Of a stretch of 64,000 bases of DNA, positions 54,172 to 61,452 are shown one piece after another. The position numbers and the translations under genes were made by a program. The DNA is taken from positions 1 to 64,000 of the IMG/VR virus record IMGVR_UViG_3300037882_002282. One strand, written 5' to 3'. This DNA comes from a virus. Within the stretch, counting starts at the first letter, position 1; the number at the start of each line of letters is the position of its first letter. Below the pieces are notes generated by a model. The model made no database searches, was not told the origin of the DNA, and saw nothing but the letters and a program-made list of their open reading frames with translations.

Positions 54172-54420
54172 TCATTTTTTTCTCGTCTTTAAAGGTTTAG
54201 GTTGATTACACTTTACTGGAATAACTTCCCATCCGTAATACTTAAACGGTTCTGGGAGCCTCTTACAATCTAGGTACAAATAAATCTTCCACTCATCTAC
54301 AGCAACGGCACACCACTTGTACCAATGTTTTCTATGGGTCGAAAGTTCGCCCAGCCAAATTTCACTTAAACTTTCTGCGGCACGCTGAATATCTAATCGC
54401 TCTGGTTCGTATTCGTTCAT
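54172..54420 (-). CDS. hypothetical protein (82 aa)
   Basis: MNEYEPERLDIQRAAESLSE then an aromatic-rich part (WYKWCAVAVDEWKIYLYLD). Overlaps the TIM-barrel gene by 4 bases. Unknown. Confidence 0.55.
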   Translation of the reverse strand: MNEYEPERLDIQRAAESLSEIWLGELSTHRKHWYKWCAVAVDEWKIYLYLDCKRLPEPFKYYGWEVIPVKCNQPKPLKTRKK

Positions 54421-55451
54421 ACAGTAAACTTCGTATTAGTTCCAGTGATATTTACATTACCATCCTGTACAACCACCTTAGCACTACCGACGACAGTTTG
54501 CTTAAAGGCTGATTGTAGGAACAGGTCTTTAGAATCTATGATTTTGTATTTTGCGTTATATTCTTCTGTGTTAACTTCTACTCTAATCCAATCTCCATTA
54601 GTTAATGTAAAGGTTGCCCCAACAATCGGGGTGTTCTCAATTTCAAATGGGACTCTGGTACCAGTATCAAAGTATACTTCATACTTTTTTAATTCTGCGT
54701 GGAACGACTTATATCCTTCAACTAAATCTGTTCTCTCTAATATGTATGAGTAGTACTTATCATTCTTGCCTACCTGTTCGGGAATACCCTCAAACAAGCT
54801 ATAGTAGCCTAAGCCATTAGCACCAGCACAAATAGCAGCCATTGCTGAAGCAGTATTATATTGTAGAGGTACATAATCGTCCAGCATCCATTCCCGACGA
54901 TTAGCTTTGACTCCAAATTCCAACGGAGTCATTTTAATCAGTGCAGGACCGTGAAGTAGAATACCTTTACATTGTTTCCTAGCTTCTAGCATAGCGGTCC
55001 ATGACCACTTTTTAAGACCTTCTCTATAATGATAGTTTTGAACATGATACATTTCTGCTAGATTAGCAAATACAGCGTGGTCAGCCCCTTTACCAACTGT
55101 AATATATGTTTTGATGCCTGGTTTAATGTGTGGTTTGAGAGTAGCTAATCTTTCTAAAGTCTTTTGTAATCCATTGAGGTTAGCGTCATCCATACAATCC
55201 CACGCAATAACATTAGTGTTTGCGTTTAAAATAGTATTTATCTTAGCATAGTCCCAAGTGTTTGGGGTGATAATAACATTTAATCCAGCGGCTTTACAAG
55301 CTGGAACAAATGCATCATCAATTGCTGGATTGGTAAAATCTGCAAGCATAACCACACCATTTAAACCAAAGTTTTTCATGGCGTTGATAGAATCGAAGCG
55401 GAGCTTTTGTGCTACATCATCGAATCCTTGAAAATATGAAAATATTAGCAT
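54417..55451 (-). CDS. TIM-barrel glycoside-hydrolase-like protein (344 aa)
   Basis: A (beta/alpha) barrel pattern is visible over residues 1 to 240: MLIFSYFQGFDDVAQK, FGLNGVVMLADFT, GLNVIITPNTWDY, NVIAWDCMDDAN, IKTYITVGK, and ASAMAAICAGANGLGYYSLF. The last string resembles GH42/DUF4434-type barrels. A beta-sandwich C-terminal domain follows (residues 260 to 344). The acidic pair needed for hydrolysis is not proven. It may cut or bind host polysaccharide. The ATG at 55451 is chosen because earlier starts overlap the preceding gene. Confidence 0.5.
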   Translation of the reverse strand: MLIFSYFQGFDDVAQKLRFDSINAMKNFGLNGVVMLADFTNPAIDDAFVPACKAAGLNVIITPNTWDYAKINTILNANTNVIAWDCMDDANLNGLQKTLERLATLKPHIKPGIKTYITVGKGADHAVFANLAEMYHVQNYHYREGLKKWSWTAMLEARKQCKGILLHGPALIKMTPLEFGVKANRREWMLDDYVPLQYNTASAMAAICAGANGLGYYSLFEGIPEQVGKNDKYYSYILERTDLVEGYKSFHAELKKYEVYFDTGTRVPFEIENTPIVGATFTLTNGDWIRVEVNTEEYNAKYKIIDSKDLFLQSAFKQTVVGSAKVVVQDGNVNITGTNTKFTV

Positions 55452-55714
55452 TAAGTTCTCCCGCAACATTTTTTAACAGGTGGAGTCTGAGGTTGATCGC
55501 TCAATATCTCAAACATATTAGAAGGCACGGCGTAAGCGGCTGCTGTATCAGAAAAGTATAGATCGGATACTTCGCCCCGATTTACAAGATCAGTAACAGC
55601 AACAACTTCGCCCAGATGATAAGTTTTATCTTCTGTTACATCAACTAAATTACCGTCCACAACTTGTGTGTCATGAACGGTAATAAGTGTTTCTTCTCTA
55701 AATTGGATTCTCAT
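55451..55714 (-). CDS. hypothetical protein (87 aa)
   Basis: Small beta protein (MRIQFREETLITVHDTQVVD, then EVVAVTDLVNRG) with a Cys-rich tail (PVKKCCGRT). It abuts both neighbours. Possibly a virion or assembly protein. Confidence 0.5.
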   Translation of the reverse strand: MRIQFREETLITVHDTQVVDGNLVDVTEDKTYHLGEVVAVTDLVNRGEVSDLYFSDTAAAYAVPSNMFEILSDQPQTPPVKKCCGRT

Positions 55715-56064
55715 TATTCTACGCTAGCCCACACGTCCTCGATATCACCATCGTCAGCATCTAAGGCAGCAGAAATTAGAGCTTCCTCTACTCTATCTCC
55801 CCTATGCCTAAATTCTTGACGGCCCATTGCATCCTTCAAATGACGCCTTAAAGCTAAACGCTGCCCAAACTTAGGGCTAGCGGCAATATTCTTAACCGAA
55901 GCTGAAGATGTGCCTCTACACTCTTGAATCTTTTTAATGAGTTCTAAGATCAATTCAGCAAAAGCAAAGAATGTTGTGGGATCAAGTGCTTCTTGTTTTT
56001 CACTATCGCTAGAAGCGTAATGATCTACGAATTTGCCAGTTAAGTTTTCTAGTGCCTTGTCCAT
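55714..56064 (-). CDS. hypothetical protein (116 aa)
   Basis: Helical protein (PTTFFAFAELILELIKKIQE) followed by a basic region (GQRLALRRHLKDAMGRQEFR) and acidic tail. Abuts both neighbours. No family recognised. Confidence 0.55.
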   Translation of the reverse strand: MDKALENLTGKFVDHYASSDSEKQEALDPTTFFAFAELILELIKKIQECRGTSSASVKNIAASPKFGQRLALRRHLKDAMGRQEFRHRGDRVEEALISAALDADDGDIEDVWASVE

Positions 56065-56432
56065 TAGTAACCCCCTTGTAGTTGTTGAGCGTTGTTATCA
56101 TAGTTATAGTCAGCCATATTCAAGTTTTGAACACGTTCACGAAGATTTCTGTTCTTAACTTTTTGGCGTTGAACAACTTGTTTTGAACGAATTTTTTGTT
56201 TAACGTTTTGTTGCTGCACTTGAGCATACTGAACATTTTGCTGTAAATTAAAATTCTGGTTATAACTATTTTGGTGTTGAGCCAAAACAGGAATAGGTAA
56301 ATATGCGGTCAGTTGTTGTCCAGCACTATAAAGCTGTTGGACTTGCTTAACCTGCTTAATATTGTTACGACAACCAGTTCCGTAAGCAAAACTAGGTACT
56401 AGTAAAAGAGTTAGAACGATTAGAATTTTCAT
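56064..56432 (-). CDS. exported Gln/Asn-rich protein (122 aa)
   Basis: Signal peptide MKILIVLTLLLVPSFAYGTG, followed by a Gln/Asn/Val-rich body (NSYNQNFNLQQNVQYAQVQQ) and a basic stretch. One Cys lies after the signal region. Probably exported or periplasmic. Next to the heme genes and likely co-expressed with them. Confidence 0.6.
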   Translation of the reverse strand: MKILIVLTLLLVPSFAYGTGCRNNIKQVKQVQQLYSAGQQLTAYLPIPVLAQHQNSYNQNFNLQQNVQYAQVQQQNVKQKIRSKQVVQRQKVKNRNLRERVQNLNMADYNYDNNAQQLQGGY

Positions 56433-57107
56433 TTATGAGCCCCATTTAAGTTTGTTATATTCCTTGATGTAATCCACGTCTCCCTTAGTCGGTGGAGGTT
56501 GAGTTTCTGGGCGTTTTGGCATATCACCAGATTCCATTTGGTCATGAATTTTCCTCATAGCCAACTCATCTTCCCATACGACGACATTTTCACCATCGAA
56601 AATTTGGAATCCGCCACTTTTTCTGTCTTGGTTATGACATTTCTTACAATTATATTTTGTAGAAAGTAATTCTTTAATATGGGTCCGATGGGCTAAAAGT
56701 TTTGCTTCTAGCTGTTCATCTGGACCACCTAAATCCCCGCCACCATCTGATTTACCTCCGTCCCCGCCACCAGTTTTGCCTTCTAGCTTGTCGAGCAAAT
56801 CAGATAAAGCCCCTTCTAGATTGGCAATTCGTTCATCTTGTTCGTCGATTCTGGCTTCCAGAGCCTTAATTTTGGCCTGATCGCCTACAGAGTAATAGTA
56901 TCCCAAACCCAAAGAATCTACAGGCAATCCAACATAATATGGATTATAGGGGTTATACTCTACAAATCGTTTTTCTATTTTGGCGAAATTTTGTTGGGGT
57001 GCAGCTATAAATTGTTGTTTTTGGACCACACGTTTAGGGGGTGTTGCAAAAATAGCCCCACTAAACATCATAACAACAATGAGTCCGCCTACTAATTTGC
57101 TTTTCAT
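56433..57107 (-). CDS. exported c-type cytochrome-like protein (224 aa)
   Basis: Signal peptide MKSKLVGGLIVVMMFSGAIF, then a coiled coil (residues 80 to 110), a Gly-rich linker (112 to 128), and a C-terminal heme domain with CKKCH (154 to 158). A possible axial Met lies in ESGDMPKRP, and a late GDVDYIKEYNKL helix follows. The tail order matches the small c-type cytochrome domain typical of planctomycete proteins, which supports a heme role, but no covalent heme is proven. It may carry electrons or act as a redox sensor after export. Driven by the promoter at 57137. Confidence 0.6.
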   Translation of the reverse strand: MKSKLVGGLIVVMMFSGAIFATPPKRVVQKQQFIAAPQQNFAKIEKRFVEYNPYNPYYVGLPVDSLGLGYYYSVGDQAKIKALEARIDEQDERIANLEGALSDLLDKLEGKTGGGDGGKSDGGGDLGGPDEQLEAKLLAHRTHIKELLSTKYNCKKCHNQDRKSGGFQIFDGENVVVWEDELAMRKIHDQMESGDMPKRPETQPPPTKGDVDYIKEYNKLKWGS

Positions 57108-57136
57108 TAAATGTCCTCACATAAGTCCCCACCATA

Positions 57137-57146
57137 ATTATACACC
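57137..57146 (-). promoter_or_regulatory. phage-type promoter for 57107 gene
   Basis: GGTGTATAAT, exact consensus with TT before it, 30 bases before the ATG. It lies immediately past the 3' end of the other heme gene. Confidence 0.75.
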
Positions 57147-57150
57147 AATT

Positions 57151-58884
57151 TTAGTAAGCGGCTGCTATCACGTCGCTCTTGAGGACATACCCCTTTTTAC
57201 CATCTGCAACAACTTCAATCCAATAATTTCTAACATTACTGTCTTTAGGTTCGCCCGAGAACTGTAATCTTTGCCCCTTCTTTAGTTTACCTATTGTATT
57301 ATTTCCGCTCTTTAGATCAGTAGATTCAGCAACTACTTCTAGTAATACAACCCCACCGTTTCTAATGTGGTTTGGAATATCGTCAAATTCGATTATTGTT
57401 GGTTTATAATCTTCTGTATCTGGATTAGTTGTTACTTTTTCTACCAGTTCAGTAATTGGTTTATTGGCGGCTAATTCAGGATCAGGTTCAGGCTTCGGGG
57501 CGGTATCTACGCCAACTTCGGGCGAGGGAAGGTTATGAATATATAATTGAGCTTGTTGGTATTCTCCGTTTTTTACCTGTTCCCATACTTCGCGGGGGAT
57601 AGTACCACCATTAGCCATTTTTGCTAATCTAGCACTAGGAGCCCTTTTCAATTTTTCTTTAAGAATATCTACTGGAACACCACATTCAATAGATGCTTGA
57701 TCTGGAGTAATGTTTCTATTATAGAACGAAATAATTTTTTGTAGGCTCTCTAAGTTTTCCTTAGGAGTTCGCCCATTAACTTCTTTCATTACTCTTTTGT
57801 AAGCTAATTCGTCCTCTTCTACATAAGAATTAATTTCACTAAGATAGAATCTTTGACGATATAAACTATCCTTATCTAATCCAGACAAATTAAGTTCTAC
57901 ATTAGTAGCCAGAACTTGTTTGATTTGATCGTTAATTTTATTAATTCCGTTTTCATGGCAACGAACGCAGGACCAAGCTGTACGTACCCTAAAATCATTA
58001 GGGTCTTGTACATCTCTAACTAGACCAGGATCACCAAATTCTACAACCTCATTATTACCATTAACCAGCAAATAAACCTGTAGCCCCGCAAAGTTTGTAC
58101 AGATAATTTCGCCCGCACTTCTTTTACTTTCTGTAGCTTTTAAGTCTTCTACATAATCGAAGTTTGGATCATCAAAAGTTTCCCAATAATAACCAATCTC
58201 TGTTCTTGCACGCGAGAGTAATCTATGGTGTCTAGATACTTCTGAATCGTTTGTGTCTACTACGCCACCACGCTCTAGTTGGAATTTACGGATTTTCGCA
58301 ATGTCCACCCCCCAGAAATTACGGAATTCGTCGAGGTTCTTAAGTTTCTTGCCATAGAGCAAGTTATAGTACATTAACTCTTTGACGCCCAGATCAAGTT
58401 GACTCTGGGCATCTAGACCGTATTTGATAAACCAATCCGCCCTGACGAGAGAGTTACCAGACTGGTACCTAATTTTTTCGTATACTTCTTCAGGAATAAA
58501 TGGCAAACGAATATATGGTTCAGCATCATTCGTAGACCGTTCCCAAGCGTCTTGGGTCCAGTTATAGTTACGAATATCTACCCTGTAGAGAGTGTCTGTA
58601 ACTTTGTCTGGTTGTTTAATAATCAAACCAGAGCTAAGCGAATTGACAACAAAGGATAGGTCTTTACCGATATTTTTATTTAGATCGGGCGGTAAAGTAT
58701 AAGAAGTAAAATATTTTAAGAAGGGTCTTTGTCCTGGTGGGAAGCGTTGTAAATCTGTTAATACAGCTTCCAACTCCGCATCTAGCGTAGGAACAATTTC
58801 AACTTCCTCTACAACCGTTTCTGTTTCCTGAGCATTACCCAATTGGGGCAATGCTATAACCAGGAATATCATACAACTTACCAT
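57151..58884 (-). CDS. exported c-type heme protein with SH3 domain (577 aa)
   Basis: Start at 58884 gives signal peptide MVSCMIFLVIALPQLGNAQ, though the overlap with the protease gene then spans 50 bases. A long middle region (RADWFIKYGLD, VSRHHRLLSRARTEIGYYWE, GLQVYLLVNGNNE) leads to the heme motif CVRCHENG (residues 306 to 310 in this numbering). The C-terminal SH3-like domain is about 65 residues. By memory, this order is close to large secreted cytochrome proteins of Planctomycetes. A database comparison is needed. It sits between the protease gene and the second heme gene. Confidence 0.6.
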   Translation of the reverse strand: MVSCMIFLVIALPQLGNAQETETVVEEVEIVPTLDAELEAVLTDLQRFPPGQRPFLKYFTSYTLPPDLNKNIGKDLSFVVNSLSSGLIIKQPDKVTDTLYRVDIRNYNWTQDAWERSTNDAEPYIRLPFIPEEVYEKIRYQSGNSLVRADWFIKYGLDAQSQLDLGVKELMYYNLLYGKKLKNLDEFRNFWGVDIAKIRKFQLERGGVVDTNDSEVSRHHRLLSRARTEIGYYWETFDDPNFDYVEDLKATESKRSAGEIICTNFAGLQVYLLVNGNNEVVEFGDPGLVRDVQDPNDFRVRTAWSCVRCHENGINKINDQIKQVLATNVELNLSGLDKDSLYRQRFYLSEINSYVEEDELAYKRVMKEVNGRTPKENLESLQKIISFYNRNITPDQASIECGVPVDILKEKLKRAPSARLAKMANGGTIPREVWEQVKNGEYQQAQLYIHNLPSPEVGVDTAPKPEPDPELAANKPITELVEKVTTNPDTEDYKPTIIEFDDIPNHIRNGGVVLLEVVAESTDLKSGNNTIGKLKKGQRLQFSGEPKDSNVRNYWIEVVADGKKGYVLKSDVIAAAY

Positions 58885-59719
58885 CAACAAAGATGATAGT
58901 TGTTTTAGTTGTACCAGTCGGAGGATTTGGAGTCGGAGTTGGATCGACTGGTGGAACTGGATTAACTGCTTTACCATAAAGAGCGATAATTCTGTTGATA
59001 TCTCCAGCTTGGGGCTTAGCGACACCTGGAGCATAATAAGGTGCCATTAGGTCGCCAGATTTTCTAGAATGGTCTAATCCTAAGTTGTGTCCAATTTCGT
59101 GAGCGAGTACATTTACTCTCTGTACACCCCTTAAATTAGAAAGTGTAACCCACGTTTCATCATCATCACTTACATTACCTAATTGACTATCAGAACCGTT
59201 GGGCAGATAAGCATAAGCTAATGTTCCAGAAGGACCATCAAACCCGCCCGCTCTACCCCGACCGATACTAAATACAATATCAGCCGATGAACTATTTGTT
59301 CTAGTAAACTTTAAATCAGCTACTTCAGCCCAATAAGAAAAAGCAAGGGCGATTTGTTGTGAGTCAAGTTCGTCGTTTCTCGCCCCATTTAATCTAGATA
59401 CATTTTGTTTAATGTAGTAGGTTAAATTTTTCTTCCGCCACTTACCTTCTTCTACTCTATTGGCTAGGATATCAGGATGACCACATCTAGGTGTAGTCAA
59501 CATCGCCCTAACAGTTAATCTGTCCAATCCTTCTTCAGAATTGATATGGAAAAATTCTCTAAATTGTTCAACAGCTTTAAAGAAATCCGAAACTGTGAAC
59601 TTATCAGTCTTAATTAGATAGCCATAGTATTTTAGATATTCTATAGCTTTAAAAATATCCGCGATAGTAAGGTCACTATTTTTTAGCTCAGCTAAAATTC
59701 TTGGAATAATTGATGCCAT
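58835..59719 (-). CDS. pro-matrix metalloprotease with cysteine switch (294 aa)
   Basis: Residues 17 to 75 form a helical propeptide resembling a peptidoglycan-binding-like domain. PRCGHPD (77 to 83) is the canonical cysteine-switch motif of matrix metalloproteases. The catalytic zinc site HEIGHNLGLDH (207 to 217) and the Met-turn LMAP follow at the expected distance. A Pro-rich linker and short tail end the protein. No signal peptide is seen, so it may be virion-borne or exported by another route. It would cut proteins outside cells, after removal of the propeptide. AGGGGGG precedes the ATG, with the promoter 45 bases upstream. Confidence 0.9.
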   Translation of the reverse strand: MASIIPRILAELKNSDLTIADIFKAIEYLKYYGYLIKTDKFTVSDFFKAVEQFREFFHINSEEGLDRLTVRAMLTTPRCGHPDILANRVEEGKWRKKNLTYYIKQNVSRLNGARNDELDSQQIALAFSYWAEVADLKFTRTNSSSADIVFSIGRGRAGGFDGPSGTLAYAYLPNGSDSQLGNVSDDDETWVTLSNLRGVQRVNVLAHEIGHNLGLDHSRKSGDLMAPYYAPGVAKPQAGDINRIIALYGKAVNPVPPVDPTPTPNPPTGTTKTTIIFVDGKLYDIPGYSIAPIG

Positions 59720-59763
59720 TAGTGCCCCCCTGTCGCTTTTTAAATCATAAATTCTCCTATAGT

Positions 59764-59773
59764 ATTATACACC
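59764..59773 (-). promoter_or_regulatory. phage-type promoter for metalloprotease unit
   Basis: GGTGTATAAT, exact consensus, 45 bases before the pro-MMP ATG. Confidence 0.75.
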
Positions 59774-59785
59774 GTCTGCGACAGC

Positions 59786-60016
59786 TTAAAATTTTACCGC
59801 TGGATGCTCAACTTTATTCTGCCAACGCAAAACTACAGTTGTTTGCCCAGCTTTTGGAAATGGAACACAGTGAACTTGCCCAAAAATATCTACTACTCTA
59901 TGGGTAGTATCACCCACAAATAATGTTTTAGGGCTTTGCACTCTATATACTCTATCTCCTAGGTCATACTCACGCCACTCTTCACAAGTAATGTCGTGTT
60001 CAGCTTTAATACTCAT
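59786..60016 (-). CDS. small beta-rich protein (76 aa)
   Basis: MSIKAEHDITCEEWREYDLG then repeated strands (RVYRVQSPKTLFVGDTTHRV). ATG at 60016 has AGAGG 6 bases upstream. Perhaps a virion or tail component; not recognised. Confidence 0.55.
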   Translation of the reverse strand: MSIKAEHDITCEEWREYDLGDRVYRVQSPKTLFVGDTTHRVVDIFGQVHCVPFPKAGQTTVVLRWQNKVEHPAVKF

Positions 60017-60056
60017 AATCATCCTCTCATGTCAAAGAATTTGGTCCAGGGCATAT

Positions 60057-60254
60057 TTAGTCTTTCTTACCTAACTCTAAAGCTGTAAGTAAAATATTAC
60101 CAATGCTACCGACAGCAAGAAAACATCCAGCCAGAATAATTAAACCAGCTTTTTCTGTTTTAAAAGCTTGGTCAGCAGTTCCCCAAGCTGATGCCATAAA
60201 AATGTATAATACTGAGCATACTATTTGGAATTGTCTTAGAGCGTGATATTTCAT
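60057..60254 (-). CDS. small membrane protein (65 aa)
   Basis: Two hydrophobic segments (residues 9 to 24 and 36 to 56) around a polar loop. Its own phage-type promoter lies 26 bases before the ATG. It may be a holin or membrane accessory. Confidence 0.55.
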   Translation of the reverse strand: MKYHALRQFQIVCSVLYIFMASAWGTADQAFKTEKAGLIILAGCFLAVGSIGNILLTALELGKKD

Positions 60255-60279
60255 AAGTCTTTATATCCTGTCTTTCTAT

Positions 60280-60289
60280 ATTATACACC
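60280..60289 (-). promoter_or_regulatory. phage-type promoter for 60254 gene
   Basis: GGTGTATAAT, exact consensus, just past the 3' end of the last tRNA. Confidence 0.75.
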
Positions 60290-60300
60290 ATTATCTAAAG

Positions 60301-60372
60301 TGGCGACTACTGGAGTTGAACCAGTTTTTGCACGTAATGAGCGTGCTTAGATTACCGAACCTTCCAGTCGCG
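60301..60372 (-). tRNA. tRNA-Met(CAU), initiator-like features
   Basis: Cloverleaf with anticodon loop CTCATTA on a GCACG/CGTGC stem, T-arm ACTGG-TTCAACT-CCAGT, and acceptor CGCGACT/AGTCGCC. Position 1 to 72 is C opposite C, a mismatch, and 11-24 can be A-U; both recall bacterial initiator tRNA. The GGG/CCC anticodon-stem pairs of initiators are missing and the D-stem is weak. CAU could also be a tRNA-Ile2 precursor. CCA is not encoded. Confidence 0.75.
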
Positions 60373-60379
60373 TTAAATA

Positions 60380-60436
60380 TGTGGTCTACCTACGTTTCCA
60401 CTTTTGCAAAGTTTTCGTTTCCAAAGTATAACCACA
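60380..60436 (-). ncRNA. 57-nt tRNA-like fragment
   Basis: A 7-bp terminal helix (TGTGGTT with GACCACA, one G-U) encloses an A-rich body with a short ACTT/AAGT hairpin. The size is too small for a normal cloverleaf and no T-loop is seen. It may be a degraded tRNA or a processing element within the array. Confidence 0.35.
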
Positions 60437-60441
60437 CAGAA

Positions 60442-60515
60442 GTGCCAGGGGGGATTACGAGTCCACCATCTTCACCCTAATCAGGGGTGCCGTTCTCGTC
60501 TTAAACTACCTGACG
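60442..60515 (-). tRNA. tRNA-like gene, anticodon GAU (Ile)
   Basis: The anticodon stem is CACCC/GGGTG with loop CTGATTA, giving GAU. The D-arm is GTTT/GAAC and the acceptor is GTCAGG/CCTGGC. The T-stem has one mismatch, the T-loop is CTCGTAA instead of the usual TTC form, and position 1 to 72 does not pair. One extra base precedes the anticodon stem. It may be a functional but diverged tRNA-Ile, or decayed. Flanking CCACAC and GTGTGG are complementary and could help processing. Confidence 0.55.
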
Positions 60516-60526
60516 TGTGGGGGATT

Positions 60527-60596
60527 AAACGTGTGATCGCTTAAGAGCCCCGTGCAGGGCCTACCCCGAACATAGGTTCGGATCAGTCCTACGTTT
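60527..60596 (-). ncRNA. three-way-junction RNA segment
   Basis: Outer helix AAACGT/ACGTTT, inner helix TGATC/GATCA, and two hairpins between them (CGAAC-CTAT-GTTCG, and GCCC/GGGC). All pairings are perfect by eye. No tRNA features fit. It lies between tRNA-Ile-like and the long hairpin. Confidence 0.45.
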
Positions 60597-60598
60597 GG

Positions 60599-60649
60599 GG
60601 GACTACCAATAATAGAAAAAATGCTAGCACTCCTATTACCAGTTGTCCC
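60599..60649 (-). ncRNA. long hairpin between tRNA-Thr and the three-way junction
   Basis: GGGAC pairs with GTCCC, and CTGGTAATAG pairs with CTATTATTGG including several G-U pairs, leaving a loop of about 17 bases. It follows tRNA-Thr by 3 bases and could direct 3' processing. Confidence 0.45.
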
Positions 60650-60652
60650 GAG

Positions 60653-60725
60653 AGCCACGAACAGGCATCGAACCCGCAACCCGCTGCTTACAGGGCAGCC
60701 GCTCTACCAGTTGAGCTACCGTGGC
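60653..60725 (-). tRNA. tRNA-Thr(UGU)
   Basis: Full cloverleaf: acceptor GCCACGG/TCGTGGC, D-arm GCTC/GAGC, anticodon stem GCTGC/GCAGC, loop CCTGTAA giving anticodon UGU, and T-loop TTCGATG. Position 33 is C where U is nearly universal, which is odd. No CCA is encoded. Its 5' end is 7 bases past the promoter element. Confidence 0.9.
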
Positions 60726-60731
60726 ATATTA

Positions 60732-60741
60732 TTTATACACC
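60732..60741 (-). promoter_or_regulatory. phage-type promoter for tRNA array
   Basis: GGTGTATAAA, one change from consensus. It lies 7 bases before the 5' end of tRNA-Thr, so transcription would begin at or next to the mature end. Confidence 0.75.
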
Positions 60742-60757
60742 ACTCAATACGAAAATT

Positions 60758-61399
60758 CTAGCTAGAAATGATCGGTGTGCAAAAATAATTTAGTAGGGGG
60801 GTACGGGCTAAGTCATTAGGGTCTGTACCCTTATCTGACCGATTGCGGACAGGATCATAAAACTGTTCTCTCACACATTTAGATACAGAATCACTACAGA
60901 AGTATTTATTATATATGAACTTAGGTTTATCTTCAAAATAAGAAGTATCGTCCCTGTAGTACCATCTTAAGAACGCTAGATGTATTGTTGATAGGCGGAT
61001 AATACCTTTCCAGTCATATTCCGCCCCAGCTAATTCCCTCATACACTCTGCTACTTTAACTCCATCATATTTGTAGGTGATTTTTTCCTCCATAAATACA
61101 CCATCTTTTTCTACTAATGATGGTACAGTAATACTATCTAGAGGGCGATAAATATCAATTTGTCCATTATATACTTTAAGAGCCCTATCAAAACTTACAA
61201 TCCGCCCCCCAACACCTTCTCTTAATTCAATTAGTTCTAGATAATCACCATGCCTACCAATACAACCAACGTGAGAATGAGCACCAGCCCCAGCCTTTTT
61301 TAAAAGCCAAGAAAAGAAAGTGGTTCCCCTAAAAAGGGCAATATCACCATTTCTTAGAAGTGGGCGAATTTCTTTGTAGGGAACTTCGTTGAGTTGCAT
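60758..61399 (-). CDS. permuted NlpC/P60 (YiiX-like) cysteine amidase (213 aa)
   Basis: The N-terminal NGDIALFRG...FSWLLKKAGAGAHSHVGC has the His of circularly permuted papain-like amidases, and YNKYFCSDSVSKC near residue 170 carries the Cys. Such enzymes cleave peptide or lipid amides, and phage versions often act on cell envelopes. It is a candidate lysis or entry enzyme. It lies between the virion protein terminator and the tRNA array. Confidence 0.7.
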   Translation of the reverse strand: MQLNEVPYKEIRPLLRNGDIALFRGTTFFSWLLKKAGAGAHSHVGCIGRHGDYLELIELREGVGGRIVSFDRALKVYNGQIDIYRPLDSITVPSLVEKDGVFMEEKITYKYDGVKVAECMRELAGAEYDWKGIIRLSTIHLAFLRWYYRDDTSYFEDKPKFIYNKYFCSDSVSKCVREQFYDPVRNRSDKGTDPNDLARTPLLNYFCTPIISS

Positions 61400-61424
61400 T
61401 CATACTTAGCTCCCGCAAAGGGAA

Positions 61425-61451
61425 TAAAAAAGGGGCGTCCGAAGACGCCCC
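61425..61451 (-). terminator. strong Rho-independent terminator after virion protein
   Basis: Perfect 8-bp stem GGGGCGTC/GACGCCCC with a UUCG-type tetraloop, followed leftward by six T. It ends the 62024 gene unit. Confidence 0.95.
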
Positions 61452-61452
61452 A

